DNA from: Chitinispirillia bacterium
Lineage (GTDB): Bacteria > Fibrobacterota > Chitinivibrionia > Chitinivibrionales > Chitinispirillaceae
Reading direction: 5' to 3'
DNA length: 51,496 nt
Assembly (NCBI GenBank): GCA_009784115.1
Contig: WRCH01000006.1
Location: forward strand, 1 to 51,496
In this document: one piece after another, positions 31,643 through 41,301 of the stretch
Position numbering within the stretch: position 1 is the stretch's first letter
Layout: the number at the start of each line of letters is the position of its first letter
Notes under the pieces: model-generated
The model's input: the letters and a program-made list of their open reading frames with translations, nothing else
What the model was told of the DNA's origin: nothing
The model's database searches: none
Made by a program: the position numbers and the translations under genes

Positions 31643-34411
31643 TTATTTCCTGAACAAATCATCCAAATCCTCGGTACGCATAAGAACCTCTCTCGCCTTG
31701 CTTCCCTTGCCCGGAGCGACAACGCCGAAACTTTCAAGCTGATCCATAAGACGTCCGGCGCGGGCGAAACCGATCTCTAACTTACGCTGGAGAAGCGAAG
31801 TAGACCCTTGACCAATCGAAGCGATCAGATACGCCGCTTCTTTAAATTTCTCGTCGCGCTTGCCGTCATCAAAAGTTCCGCCGCCGGAATCACCGCCATC
31901 CTCACCATCGGCAATAACATCGTTAAAACTGCCTATTGTATCAATCTCTACCTGCTGCTCTCTGATCGCGCCTACAATGTTTTCTACATCACTGTCAGGT
32001 ATAAACGCTCCGTGAAAACGCTCAACATCGGACGCACCGTTACGTAAAAATAGCATATCGCCCATACCCAAAAGGTCTTCGGCGCCGTTTCGATCAAGAA
32101 TTGTTTTTGAATCATTAGACTGAACGGTACGAAACGCTATCCTTGACGGCAGATTCGCTTTTATCGGACCGGTTATAACAGTCACACGCGGACTCTGAGT
32201 AGCCAAAATCAGATGCATCCCCGCAGCACGCGCTTTCGCGGCGATGCGGCTGATAAGCGCCTCTATATCTTTAGAGGCTACCGCCATAAGATCCGCAAGT
32301 TCATCGATGATGATTACGATGAAAGGCATCGGTTTATTGTCTTCATCAGGTACAACGCCCGCAAGTTTGCCGGACTCAAATTTTTCGTTAAAATCATCAA
32401 TTTTACGCGCGCCGGCCTTCACAAAAAGCGAATAGCGCCTCTCCATCTCAATTACTCCCCATTGAAGCGCTTTTATGGCCTCTTTGGATTCAGTCACAAC
32501 AGGCGCTAAGAGGTGAGGTATATTTTCATAAGATGTAAATTCCACCTGTTTGGGATCTATGAGAATGAGCCGCAGTTCATCAGGGGTTTTAGTCATGAGA
32601 AGCGTACAAATAAGCGAATTCATGCAGACGCTCTTTCCCGATCCGGTCTGCCCGGCAACAAGAAGATGAGGCGTTTTTGCAATATCCGTAACATAAGGAA
32701 GTCCGGAAATATTTGATCCTATGATTACCGGCAGCTTAGAATTATCTTTTTTAAACGTATCTGAAACCAAAATATGCTTGAAGTGAACATTTTGACGTTT
32801 ACCATTCGGCATCTCAATGCCCACAGCCGCTTTACCGGGAATAGGAGCCTGAATACGTATTTTTTTCCCGCCGACAGCTAATGATATATCATCGTGAAGT
32901 CCGGTTATTTTGTTAACTTTAACACCGGGAGCGAGCTCTATTTCATAACGGATTACAACCGGCCCCGGGCTTACAGCGCGAACCTTACCCTTTACATTAA
33001 AACTCTCCAAAGTCCGCTCAAGTATCATTGAATTCTGCTTAATCTCATCTTCATCGTACATCTTGGAGAGCGCTTCCGGTTCCGCAAGGAGATCGGGCGG
33101 CGGCAAAACATAAGGTTTTGAAAGTTTCACCTCTTCGGTTACTACAAACTTTTCTTCATCGTCAAGATCAACACTGTTATCTGAGCCGTATGAATCGTCC
33201 TCTCCGTGCAATTCGTCGTGATCAAACTCGCGGGTGGAGGTATCCGCCATCTCGCCATATTCCTGATCATCGTCAACCACAAGAGGAGGCATAAAATCGT
33301 CATCATCCATTTGCGGTTCAACGTCAACAGTTTCTATAGTGAGGATTTTTATAGGCGCATCTTCCATTTTATCAAAAGATGAATTTTCTTCTTCTTGCTG
33401 ATGATTATTTTCTTCCTCTTTGGGAGAAACAGAAACGGAAGTAAGATCATCAAGCCAGGAAGCCGCGGTAAACGCGTCGGACTGTTCGCCAACCGCCGCC
33501 GCTACAGCGGCGCTCTCCTCTTCGGTATATTTTGGCAATGATTCTTCGTCTGCTGGATTTTCACTATATTCCGATATTTGTACGGCGGAATCAGTTTCCA
33601 TAGAGGTATCATCAACTTTTCCGGCTCTCTTTCGTGATCTTCTTTTGCCGGGCTTATCCGGTGATTCATCTTCGCTGATATTACTCTCTTCGCTGACAAC
33701 CGCGCCAGCGTCACCACCGTCACTGCCGGACTGCTGAACGATATCGGGAGAACTTTCGATACCTCTCTTCACATCAACAAATATCTCCTTGACACGTACC
33801 CAAAAGTAAAGCGCCCATTTTGCGATAAAAGCGGCGATTGTTTGAGGACGTATCCGTAAACCAACCATAAGCGTTATTATAACTAAGATAAGCGTAATAA
33901 AATAAGGCCCGAAAACCCGTCCGCCAAAGAGCGGAACGAGAGCTTGCACCATTAAAAGTCCGACATAGTTAAAACGAATGTTCTGCGAATCAATCGTTAG
34001 CGTTGCTCCGGCGCTGAGTTCCGGCATATGCCGAATAGCAAGAAGCAGGCACAATTCAATAGAAAGAACCGCCAAAAACAGAAGTAATTTGAGACGTAAA
34101 GGATTGCTGCGCAGCTTCGCCCAACCGATGTACGTTACAGCCGCGCCGAATAAAAACGCCGGGATCCTGCCAAAAAGAAAAAACAGTCCAAGGCTGAGAC
34201 TTGTCCCAAGATAAGGCCCAAGCAGATGAACGTTCGCGCTGTCTTCAAGCTGCTTTTGAGAATAAAACAAAATTGATATGATTACCAATATCCCTATTGA
34301 CAGATAGACTAATCCCCAAATTCCATGTATAATTACGGAATCCTTTTTCCCGCTGTCAACATTTGAACTGTCACCCTTTGCCGGAGCTGTTTCAATTTTT
34401 TTTCTTGACAT
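31643..34411 (-). CDS. ftsK: DNA translocase FtsK/SpoIIIE
   Basis: A 922-residue chromosome-dimer-resolving DNA pump at the division site. Four membrane helices occupy ~28-200. An acidic/low-complexity linker (~220-440, many Glu/Asp/Ser) follows. The motor contains LLVAGQTGSGKSVCMNSLI (Walker A near ~588), RLILIDPKQVEF, and PFIVIIIDELADLMAVASKD (Walker B). A C-terminal gamma winged helix (EAAYLIASIGQGSTSLLQRKLEIGFARAGRLMDQLESFGVVAP) reads orienting DNA sequences. Length and order match E. coli-type FtsK with a shortened linker. It lies just downstream of the ThiD2-like gene. Confidence 0.96.
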   Translation of the reverse strand: MSRKKIETAPAKGDSSNVDSGKKDSVIIHGIWGLVYLSIGILVIISILFYSQKQLEDSANVHLLGPYLGTSLSLGLFFLFGRIPAFLFGAAVTYIGWAKLRSNPLRLKLLLFLAVLSIELCLLLAIRHMPELSAGATLTIDSQNIRFNYVGLLMVQALVPLFGGRVFGPYFITLILVIITLMVGLRIRPQTIAAFIAKWALYFWVRVKEIFVDVKRGIESSPDIVQQSGSDGGDAGAVVSEESNISEDESPDKPGKRRSRKRAGKVDDTSMETDSAVQISEYSENPADEESLPKYTEEESAAVAAAVGEQSDAFTAASWLDDLTSVSVSPKEEENNHQQEEENSSFDKMEDAPIKILTIETVDVEPQMDDDDFMPPLVVDDDQEYGEMADTSTREFDHDELHGEDDSYGSDNSVDLDDEEKFVVTEEVKLSKPYVLPPPDLLAEPEALSKMYDEDEIKQNSMILERTLESFNVKGKVRAVSPGPVVIRYEIELAPGVKVNKITGLHDDISLAVGGKKIRIQAPIPGKAAVGIEMPNGKRQNVHFKHILVSDTFKKDNSKLPVIIGSNISGLPYVTDIAKTPHLLVAGQTGSGKSVCMNSLICTLLMTKTPDELRLILIDPKQVEFTSYENIPHLLAPVVTESKEAIKALQWGVIEMERRYSLFVKAGARKIDDFNEKFESGKLAGVVPDEDNKPMPFIVIIIDELADLMAVASKDIEALISRIAAKARAAGMHLILATQSPRVTVITGPIKANLPSRIAFRTVQSNDSKTILDRNGAEDLLGMGDMLFLRNGASDVERFHGAFIPDSDVENIVGAIREQQVEIDTIGSFNDVIADGEDGGDSGGGTFDDGKRDEKFKEAAYLIASIGQGSTSLLQRKLEIGFARAGRLMDQLESFGVVAPGKGSKAREVLMRTEDLDDLFRK

Positions 34412-34431
34412 CTTTCAATTGCCTGTCTTCA

Positions 34432-34872
34432 TTATTGAGTAACATCTTTGGCAGAAAGCGGCTGCAATCTATGCGCAGTTATTTTCTGAAGCGTGTAAAG
34501 TGAAAACCGTATCTCTTTGGCGCTCTCACTAACACTATCGGCGCCGCTTAACTTTGAATACTCCTCTATAACGCGGCTCGCTTCCTGAGCGCGTTTAAAA
34601 TTTGCGTTGAGCACGTCGCCTTGTTCAACCCGGTTCATCTCTTCGGGCCGAGTGTGAAACGCAAAACAGTCTCCCGCGGTATCGCGGCTCTCCAAAAGCA
34701 GTTCTGAGCCGATGCTCTTTTCCATATCGGTAAGCAAATGCCGCATCTTTTTGAGATCAACGCAACCTTTTTCTTCTTCCAATATAAAACGAAAAAACTC
34801 CTCAATAACCCGCAGGGCTTCACGCAACCGGTTAAAGTTCGCATCCAAAATTCTGTATATTGAGTCTTGCAG
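34432..34872 (-). CDS. stand-alone ThiD2-like protein
   Basis: A short protein of two similar halves: DANFNRLREALRVIEEFFRF near the N-terminus and NANFKRAQEASRVIEEYSKL about 85 residues later. This D/N-A-N-x-x-R-x-x-E-x-x-R-V-I-E-E motif is that of the ThiD2 domain (PF17792), usually fused to thiamine phosphate synthase. Here it stands alone. A TTG at 34848 could start it, but AAGAGG lies six bases before a CTG at 34872 in the same frame, giving LQDSIYRILDANFN, which fits family N-termini better; I use that start. A role in thiamine synthesis is inferred from the family. Confidence 0.7.
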   Translation of the reverse strand: MQDSIYRILDANFNRLREALRVIEEFFRFILEEEKGCVDLKKMRHLLTDMEKSIGSELLLESRDTAGDCFAFHTRPEEMNRVEQGDVLNANFKRAQEASRVIEEYSKLSGADSVSESAKEIRFSLYTLQKITAHRLQPLSAKDVTQ

Positions 34873-35005
34873 AACTAACCTCTTTTTATCAATTTAGTTT
34901 TTAATGTTTTTATTTCTGCATTATGAAAATAGTTTAATACAAGGGCGGATTACCTGTTTTTAATGAAGTTTTTTGCGGGTGCGGTCAGGATGTCGCCGAT
35001 CCATA

Positions 35006-36544
35006 CTAAATCACTCTGTGACTCTCCGCACCCTCCACATAAATTGCGCTATACGGCCGCGCGGGACACAGATGCTCGCACGCGCCGCAGCCTATACAGC
35101 GGTTTGTTATGATCATCGGGATTTTCAATGAGTTTTCCTCATCGGTTTTGGGGATTTGAGTGATTGCGCCGACGGGGCATTTGCGGCTGCACAAATCACA
35201 CTTTACATTGTCAACGTTTACTACGCACAGATCCTTATTCCATACGGCGTAACCTATTTGTATTGATGATTTTTCAGCTGTGGTGACAGGGCGTATCGCG
35301 CTTGTAGGGCAGACTTGGCCGCATTTTACGCACTCAGGACGGCAGTAGCCGCGTTCAAATGACATTTGCGGCTGCATAAACGAACTTAGTTTGCTTGACG
35401 GACGCAACACCTGATTCGGACAGGCCGATACGCATAGCTGACACCCGGTGCAGTGTCTGCGGAAATGGCGGACGTTGTCGGCTCCCGGCGGAATTATTGG
35501 GGTTTCGCGGTTAGGCGCCTTTTTATCTTCAAGAGGGGCGAGGCCGCCGTCAAAATCATAAGTTCGGCTGATAACCCGTGTTGCGCACGCTAACAAAAAG
35601 AGCGCCGACGCGGATACAAAATTGCGGCGTCCCGCGTCATTACCTGTCATTTCAGCCATCTCTGACTTTTCGATTTTTGATTTTTGTATCGGCTGCTCTG
35701 TTGATTTTTTTACGCCGAACGGATTTCCCCAAGAAACGGAAAAAACTTTTTGAGGACAGGCGCCGTAACAATTAAAGCAGGAAACACAGCGCAGATAGTC
35801 CACTCTCTTGTTGACGGTATCAATACAACCCGATTTGCATTTTTTTGCGCACAGACCGCAGCCGCTGCACTTTTCCCAAACCGGCGGTTTCATCAAACAG
35901 AGTTGTGACGCAAGTCCCAAAAGCGCTCCAACAGGACAAAGTGTATTGCAATATCCCCGTCCGCTTTTCCACGCGAAGATACTTGCCGCAACAAACGTCA
36001 ACCCCGCAGCAACAAGCGCACTCACGCTTTTAAGCCAAACATCAACACTATAAAAAGCGTAGCTGTCTGCGCGCTCAGCAAAATGCGCAAGTATGTTATT
36101 TCCCCATTGGTAAAGCGGGCCGAAGAGCTGTGAAATCATCCGGCCGTAAGCGCTGTACGGCTCTATCAATACGGTAACAACGGGGACAGATGCTATCATC
36201 GCGAAAACAAATAATCCAAGAATCGCAAAACGCAAAATAAAAAACGATTTGCGGGGGGGACGGTAAGAAAACCGATTTTTCCTGCTGATATTTGCCACCC
36301 GCGAAATCACATCCTGAAAAATCCCCAAAGGACAAATAGCGCTGCAATAGATCCGCCCGAAAATAAGCGTCAGCAATAATAATCCAGCAATAACAGCAAT
36401 ACTTCCCGCAAGTATCGCAGGCACAAGCTGCAGCTTAGCGCTCCATCCTAAATATGAGTGGACAGTCCCCGTATAATCAAGGAATAATAATGACAAAGCG
36501 GCCATAAAAAATGCCGCGGCAATAACACGAACATTTTTCATCAT
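35006..36544 (-). CDS. NapH/YccM-type polyferredoxin membrane protein
   Basis: A 512-residue electron-transfer protein with about five membrane helices in the first ~230 residues (LLFLDYTGTVHSYL; IYCSAICPLGIFQDVIS; GRGYCNTLCPVGALLGL, the paired C-x-x-x-C-P motifs of NapH) followed by several 4Fe-4S motifs: CSGCGLCAKKCKSGC, CVSCFNCYGACPQ, CTGCQLCVSACPN, CVKCGQVCPTSA, CDLCSRKCPVGA and CIGCGACEHLCPARP. It most likely passes electrons across or along the inner membrane. It is three bases downstream of the Tat-type aldo/keto reductase, so the two form a redox pair. Confidence 0.88.
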   Translation of the reverse strand: MMKNVRVIAAAFFMAALSLLFLDYTGTVHSYLGWSAKLQLVPAILAGSIAVIAGLLLLTLIFGRIYCSAICPLGIFQDVISRVANISRKNRFSYRPPRKSFFILRFAILGLFVFAMIASVPVVTVLIEPYSAYGRMISQLFGPLYQWGNNILAHFAERADSYAFYSVDVWLKSVSALVAAGLTFVAASIFAWKSGRGYCNTLCPVGALLGLASQLCLMKPPVWEKCSGCGLCAKKCKSGCIDTVNKRVDYLRCVSCFNCYGACPQKVFSVSWGNPFGVKKSTEQPIQKSKIEKSEMAEMTGNDAGRRNFVSASALFLLACATRVISRTYDFDGGLAPLEDKKAPNRETPIIPPGADNVRHFRRHCTGCQLCVSACPNQVLRPSSKLSSFMQPQMSFERGYCRPECVKCGQVCPTSAIRPVTTAEKSSIQIGYAVWNKDLCVVNVDNVKCDLCSRKCPVGAITQIPKTDEENSLKIPMIITNRCIGCGACEHLCPARPYSAIYVEGAESHRVI

Positions 36545-36547
36545 AGT

Positions 36548-37942
36548 TTAACCCTCAACCCTGAGCGACTCGGTAAACTTGTCAATCCGCATCATCTCTA
36601 ATGGAATATTTATCCTCTGAGGACACGACGGATTGCAAAGTCCGCAATTTATACATCTATTCGCCTGACGCAGCGGAGAGACGCTCCTGTCCATCCCAAT
36701 CAAAAACGCCCGGCGCGCCCTTTTATAATCAGGACTTTGATTGTCTTCGGGATAGCTGCCCTCGTTTAAACAGCGGTTGTAATGCGTGAATATTTCAGGG
36801 ATATCAATCCCATAAGGACAAGGCATACAGTATTGACATCTCGTACAGTTGATATTGCGCTTTTCAAACATTATATCGGTGACATCCCCAAGAAGCATCT
36901 CCCTTTCACCGTCAGAGAGAGGCGCAAGCGGCGAGTACGTGAGTATATTGTCTTTGAGGTGATCCATAAACATCATCCCGCTCAAAACCGTTGTCACATT
37001 GGGAAGCTCTCCTGCAAAGCGGAATGCCCACGACGCCGCGCTTGCAGCAGGATCAGCCTGCACCATCCGCTCCCGCGCTTTAAAGTGCGGCATGGCAAGA
37101 CCGCCGCCAAGAAGCGGTTCCATGATCCAAATAGGGGTGTCTCTTTTGGTAAGCACCTCGTACTGGCGCCGCGCGTCGATGTTGGCGCGTCCGGTTACTC
37201 TGCCCCAGTCAAGATAGTTGAGCTGTATCATAGTAAAATCCCACGGATACGCTCCGGCGAGATACTCAAAAAACTCACCGTCGCCGTGAAATGACCAGCC
37301 CAAGTTTTTTATGCGCCCAGCCTCTTTCTCTTTGAACAGAAAGTCAAGGATACCATTATCAAGATACCGCTCCTTAAAAACTTGCGGACTGCCGACCGAA
37401 TGCACAAAATAATAATCGATATAGTCAACCCGCAGATCCTCAAACGATCTTCGGTAAATATTTAACGAAAACTCACGCTCTTTCGCCTGCGGCGGGCGCA
37501 TGTTGGACATTTTTGTAGCGATGAAATATTTATCCCGCGGATGACGGCTGAGCGCTTCGCCGGTAGCTTTCTCAGAAAATCCTTTGCAGTAAACAGGCGC
37601 CGTATCAAAAACATTTACACCGTGAGCGATGGCGTAATCCACAAGCTCGTTTATGGCTTCCTGATCAAGATCATTAGTATCCGGCAGCGACTCTCCTCGC
37701 CTGCGCGCAATACGGGGGAGCCTCATCATACCAAAGCCCAAAAGCGAGAGCTTGTTGCCGTTTTTGGGATCGACCCTGTAGGTCATTTTGTCGGTTGGTA
37801 TGATTCTATTTGCTATACCGGAATTATTCTGCGTCTTGCATCCGCCCCCCGCAGCGGCGAGCGCCGCCGCTGCGCCGGCTAACTTCATAAAGCTGCGGCG
37901 GTCTATACCGTTATTGTTTTCACTGCTATGATGTTTGTCCAT
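36548..37942 (-). CDS. Tat-exported aldo/keto reductase with C-terminal 4Fe-4S clusters
   Basis: A 464-residue protein: twin-arginine-type start DRRSFMKLAGAAAALAAAGGGC, then an aldo/keto-reductase barrel (~45-370) with LLGFGMMRLPRI, GVNVFDTAPVYCKGFSE (Asp and Tyr of the active site), YFIATKMSNMR and DYIDYYFVHSVG. The C-terminus has two ferredoxin-like motifs, CTRCQYCMPCPYGIDIPEIF and CINCGLCNPSCPQRINIP. Such Fe-S-tailed reductases are common in anaerobes with unknown substrates. A signal of this kind places it outside the cytoplasm, beside the membrane polyferredoxin that probably supplies or takes electrons. Confidence 0.88.
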   Translation of the reverse strand: MDKHHSSENNNGIDRRSFMKLAGAAAALAAAGGGCKTQNNSGIANRIIPTDKMTYRVDPKNGNKLSLLGFGMMRLPRIARRRGESLPDTNDLDQEAINELVDYAIAHGVNVFDTAPVYCKGFSEKATGEALSRHPRDKYFIATKMSNMRPPQAKEREFSLNIYRRSFEDLRVDYIDYYFVHSVGSPQVFKERYLDNGILDFLFKEKEAGRIKNLGWSFHGDGEFFEYLAGAYPWDFTMIQLNYLDWGRVTGRANIDARRQYEVLTKRDTPIWIMEPLLGGGLAMPHFKARERMVQADPAASAASWAFRFAGELPNVTTVLSGMMFMDHLKDNILTYSPLAPLSDGEREMLLGDVTDIMFEKRNINCTRCQYCMPCPYGIDIPEIFTHYNRCLNEGSYPEDNQSPDYKRARRAFLIGMDRSVSPLRQANRCINCGLCNPSCPQRINIPLEMMRIDKFTESLRVEG

Positions 37943-38007
37943 AATAATAAATTACTGTATTTACACAGGAAAGTCAAAATTTTTACTGCCGCCGTGCACC
38001 AGTATAG

Positions 38008-38916
38008 TTACCCGAACCGTTTTTCCGACGCCGCTTTCCTGCGTTCCTGTAAAAGTTTGGCATCGCCCGGGTCAATTTTAAGAGCGGCGTTAAAGTCGGC
38101 GATCGCCTGATCGTATTTATGGCGGCTCATGAATATTGAGCCGCGGTATTTTAAGACGTCAATGTCATTCGGATTGATTTTTAAAGAGATACTGTAATCT
38201 TCAATCGCTCTGTCGATCTCGCCTTTGCCCTGATACATCATTGCGCGGTATTTGAAAGCGGCGGCGCAGTTTGGGTTAATTTTGAGCGCGGTGTTGCAAT
38301 CTTCAATCCCTTTATCATATTCGCCCTTATTTACGTACACCCACGCGCGGTCGCATAAAAGTTCGCTTGCATTGGGATTAATTCTCAGCGCCATGTCAAT
38401 ATCGGCTAAAGCCACATTGAAATCATTTTTCGCAAGAAACGCTTTCGCGCGGTATTTCAGCGGTCTTGGATTATTTGAGTCGATAGAGAGCGCCGCGTTG
38501 CAATCTTCAATTGTTCTCGCGTAGTCGCCTTTTTCACAGTATGCTTTTGCGCGGTTGCAGAAGGCGTCGCTGCTGCTTGGGTCAATTTCCAGCGCCATAT
38601 TAATATCCTCGACAGCCTTGTCAAATGCGCCCTTGCCTCTATAGGCGTCTGAGCGCCAGCAGAGCGCTTTCGCGTGGATAGGGTTTATTTTTAATACGGA
38701 GTTATAATCATCAATAGCTTTATCATAGTCGCCTTTTTTACGGTATACATCGCCGCGGCTCAAAAGTGCGGAGATTAGATTCGGGTCGATATTTAAGGCA
38801 ACGCTATAGCTCGCTATCGCTCTGTCGTAATCACCGTTATTAAAGTGTTCATCTCCGCGTGACGAATATCCCTGCGCGTCGGTTTGCTGTGGTTCGGTCA
38901 TATATACTTTCTGCAA
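38008..38916 (-). CDS. TPR repeat protein
   Basis: A 302-residue protein with eight or so 34-residue tetratricopeptide repeats. Each has an A-x-x-D/E-Y-x-x-A/I-x-x-Y/C-N-x-A-L-x-I-x-P pattern, for example DYDRAIASYSVALNIDPN and EIDRAIEDYSISLKINPN. There is no signal peptide, so it is probably a cytoplasmic scaffold. The repeats are very uniform, which suggests recent duplication. No functional partner is indicated by the neighbours. Confidence 0.88.
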   Translation of the reverse strand: MQKVYMTEPQQTDAQGYSSRGDEHFNNGDYDRAIASYSVALNIDPNLISALLSRGDVYRKKGDYDKAIDDYNSVLKINPIHAKALCWRSDAYRGKGAFDKAVEDINMALEIDPSSSDAFCNRAKAYCEKGDYARTIEDCNAALSIDSNNPRPLKYRAKAFLAKNDFNVALADIDMALRINPNASELLCDRAWVYVNKGEYDKGIEDCNTALKINPNCAAAFKYRAMMYQGKGEIDRAIEDYSISLKINPNDIDVLKYRGSIFMSRHKYDQAIADFNAALKIDPGDAKLLQERRKAASEKRFG

Positions 38917-39096
38917 TTGTTATTACCGCACTGTTATTATCTATGATAGCAGAAGATGGGCATCAATTATTGTTCCAATACTTTTGGTGACGGAGCTGCG
39001 TAACTCACTAAGGCCGGCAATGCAAAAAAAGCAACTTCGTCACCACAGTAATAAAATAATTGCGGGGAACAGGGTTTTGCGTATATTTGATTGAAA

Positions 39097-39963
39097 TCAA
39101 CTGCTGAAAAAAGACCCGGCCTTCTGCATCTCAACCCTTATCGAGTCAAAGAGCGGCACAAGCGAAACGCTGTCTAATTTCAGCGTCTCCCAAACATCCT
39201 CGTTAATAACGGGAATTTTCCCGTCCCCGCCGCTTCCATAGCAGAGCGCTCTCGCGAAGATGTCGGCGGTGTGGACGATTGCGGTCAGCTGAAAACCGTC
39301 CTGATTGGGATTTGGGCAGTGGTGGTGTGAGACCGCTTTAAAAACATCATCCGGCAGGCGCCACTGCTGAATAAGTATGCCGCCAACCTCCTGATGCGTA
39401 GTACCGAGAACTTCCATCTCATTATCATAAAAAAGAGTTTTTGACAGATTTGCTTTTTTGTAAACTCGGCCGAAATCTTCCGGTACCAATTGGAACAGGA
39501 TCACTTTGCCGATATCATGAATGAGCCCCGCGATGAAGCACTCCTCTTTGTCTTTATATCCTAATGTCTGCGCAAGACACTGAGCGGTAACGCCGCAGGC
39601 AAATGAGTGGCGCCAAAACGCTTCCGAAGAGAATCCATCCTTATTTTTATCTATTTTAAACGCGTCAAGAAGCGATGCGGTCAGAACGATATTCTTTACC
39701 GCGCTGAGCCCAAGGAGCACTACCGCGTGGCTGATGCTCGCTATCCGGCCGGGAAATCCGTAAAACGCGGAGTTGACAAGCCTGAGAACCGACGACGTAA
39801 GTACCTGATCGGTTCTTATCGCTCTGCCGAGCTCTTCGGCGTTTGTTGCCGGGTTTTGCATCATCTTTGTAATTTTGGCGACCGCTGCCGGCTGGGTCTG
39901 AAGAGCCTTTAATGATTGCAGGCGGCGCTGGAGTTCGGTATAGGGTGATGGTGATGATGACAT
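39097..39963 (-). CDS. HDOD domain signalling protein
   Basis: A 288-residue protein with the HDOD fold: LKALQTQPAAVAKITKMMQNP, SVLRLVNSAFYGFPGRIASISHAVVLLGLSAVKNIVL, then FIAGLIHDIGKVILF and VGGILIQQWRLPDDVFKAVSHHH. The HD pair is present (GLIHDIGK), though most HDOD proteins lack catalytic activity and act in signalling. It is two bases after the small gene at 39966, so they form a pair. Confidence 0.9.
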   Translation of the reverse strand: MSSSPSPYTELQRRLQSLKALQTQPAAVAKITKMMQNPATNAEELGRAIRTDQVLTSSVLRLVNSAFYGFPGRIASISHAVVLLGLSAVKNIVLTASLLDAFKIDKNKDGFSSEAFWRHSFACGVTAQCLAQTLGYKDKEECFIAGLIHDIGKVILFQLVPEDFGRVYKKANLSKTLFYDNEMEVLGTTHQEVGGILIQQWRLPDDVFKAVSHHHCPNPNQDGFQLTAIVHTADIFARALCYGSGGDGKIPVINEDVWETLKLDSVSLVPLFDSIRVEMQKAGSFFSS

Positions 39964-39965
39964 GG

Positions 39966-40289
39966 TTAAACTCCGCCGATGTGTTTTTCTCTGTGGATGC
40001 AGACCGCTTCAAAAATTTTTTTCATATGCTTATTATTTAATGTCCCGCAGAATTTCTCTCCGAGGTCATCTTTTATTTTATCATCCGATACTGTATATTC
40101 GCCGCTCTGCGGCGCGTATTCATCATCTCCCTCAATATATATATGAGAGATTCCCCAGTTTTTAAGCCGCCTGCCGAGGGCAGAGGAGAGAGTTGTCCCC
40201 TTAAGCACCAAAACATTGCCGGAATCGCTGTGAATGTCCTGAGCGGCTATCTGCCCCTGTTCTATATCTTCTGTTGAGATGATTATCAT
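39966..40289 (-). CDS. small protein resembling the N-terminal domain of HD-GYP proteins
   Basis: A 107-residue protein with IEQGQIAAQDIHSDSGNVLVLKGTTLSSALGRRLKNWGISHIYIEG near the N-terminus. This matches the short module (G-x-x-L/I-A-x-D-I/V-x-x-x-x-G-x-x-L-x-x-K-G-x-x-L) that leads many HD-GYP and response proteins. The HD-GYP part is absent. It is coupled to the HDOD gene, so the two may work as separated halves of one signalling protein, which is inference. Confidence 0.65.
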   Translation of the reverse strand: MIIISTEDIEQGQIAAQDIHSDSGNVLVLKGTTLSSALGRRLKNWGISHIYIEGDDEYAPQSGEYTVSDDKIKDDLGEKFCGTLNNKHMKKIFEAVCIHREKHIGGV

Positions 40290-40505
40290 ATAGTAAGAAT
40301 TATATCATTGAGAATATAAATAAGTCAATAATAAGAGTAATTGATTGGTAACCCGTTTTTAGAATAAAAACTTGATACTGCGGGCTGATCGGCGGCCATC
40401 ACTGAGGTAGTAGGGAGAGAAATCGAGTTGCGCCACATTAAAAGCACAGCATCCCGTCAGGATGCAGGAAAAAATATACCCACTCAAAATAGCGAAGAGC
40501 CCAAA

Positions 40506-41096
40506 TTATTCTATTGACGCCGCTAACAATTCTACCGCCGCATCTTGATTGTCTTCCGGTTTTGAAGCGGATACAGTCTTCGCCTCACCGCCTGATACGT
40601 AGGTTATTCCGCATTCAGGACAGACAGATGTGTGCAGGCGCACGCTTTGGCTTATGACTTCCCTGCCCTCCTCCTCAGCTTTCGCCCCGTCGCGCGCTAT
40701 GTGTTCGCCCTCGTGGGCGGCTACGGCCGCGGCTGCGGCGCTTGGCGCAATATGTGTGGGAGTTTGGAAGCTGACGCCGCCGTCATTTGATTTATCAACA
40801 TAGGTACGGGTACTGCAAGTCTGACAGCCGTCAACATCGTGAATATTAGTCAGCCCGTGATCATGGCCGCTCTCATCATCAATCATGGAAGCACTATTGA
40901 GACTCGCCTCGTAAGCGGCGCGGCCTTCGGGTGATATGGTGACAACCGCGGCCGGCCCCCAAGGATTCGCTGGCCTTTGCTGTTGCTGCGGCTGTACAAC
41001 AGATGGATTTTCCTGCGTGATACGCGCAGGGGTTACAGGCGCTGTTTGCGGCGTTCTGTTAAAAATCAATGACGGTACTGTCATATCCATCTGCAT
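40506..41096 (-). CDS. putative metalloprotease, CJM1_0395 family
   Basis: A 196-residue protein with a Pro/Gln-rich N-terminal half and a C-terminal block AAAVAAHEGEHIARDGAKAEEEGREVISQSVRLHTSVCPECGITYVSGG. The HEGEH (an HExxH variant) and CPECG are the family's marks and probably bind zinc. The NPWGPAAVVTISPEGRAAYEAS stretch is also typical. No signal peptide is visible. Function in the cell is not established. Confidence 0.7.
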   Translation of the reverse strand: MQMDMTVPSLIFNRTPQTAPVTPARITQENPSVVQPQQQQRPANPWGPAAVVTISPEGRAAYEASLNSASMIDDESGHDHGLTNIHDVDGCQTCSTRTYVDKSNDGGVSFQTPTHIAPSAAAAAVAAHEGEHIARDGAKAEEEGREVISQSVRLHTSVCPECGITYVSGGEAKTVSASKPEDNQDAAVELLAASIE

Positions 41097-41301
41097 ATTA
41101 AAGTGCCTCCTGTCATAAGGTTACCTGTCAATTATAATATAAATAATGCTGTACGCCATCACCTACGATAAATTTTATAAAAAAAGCGGCGGTCATCTTC
41201 GCACGTGCGGAGTCCCGGTAATGGCGTAGGCAGGCAGGGCAAAAATGGATATCAGACATCACGTATTTACGTTCTACGGACGGATGCGGTTGGGGCGTAA
41301 T

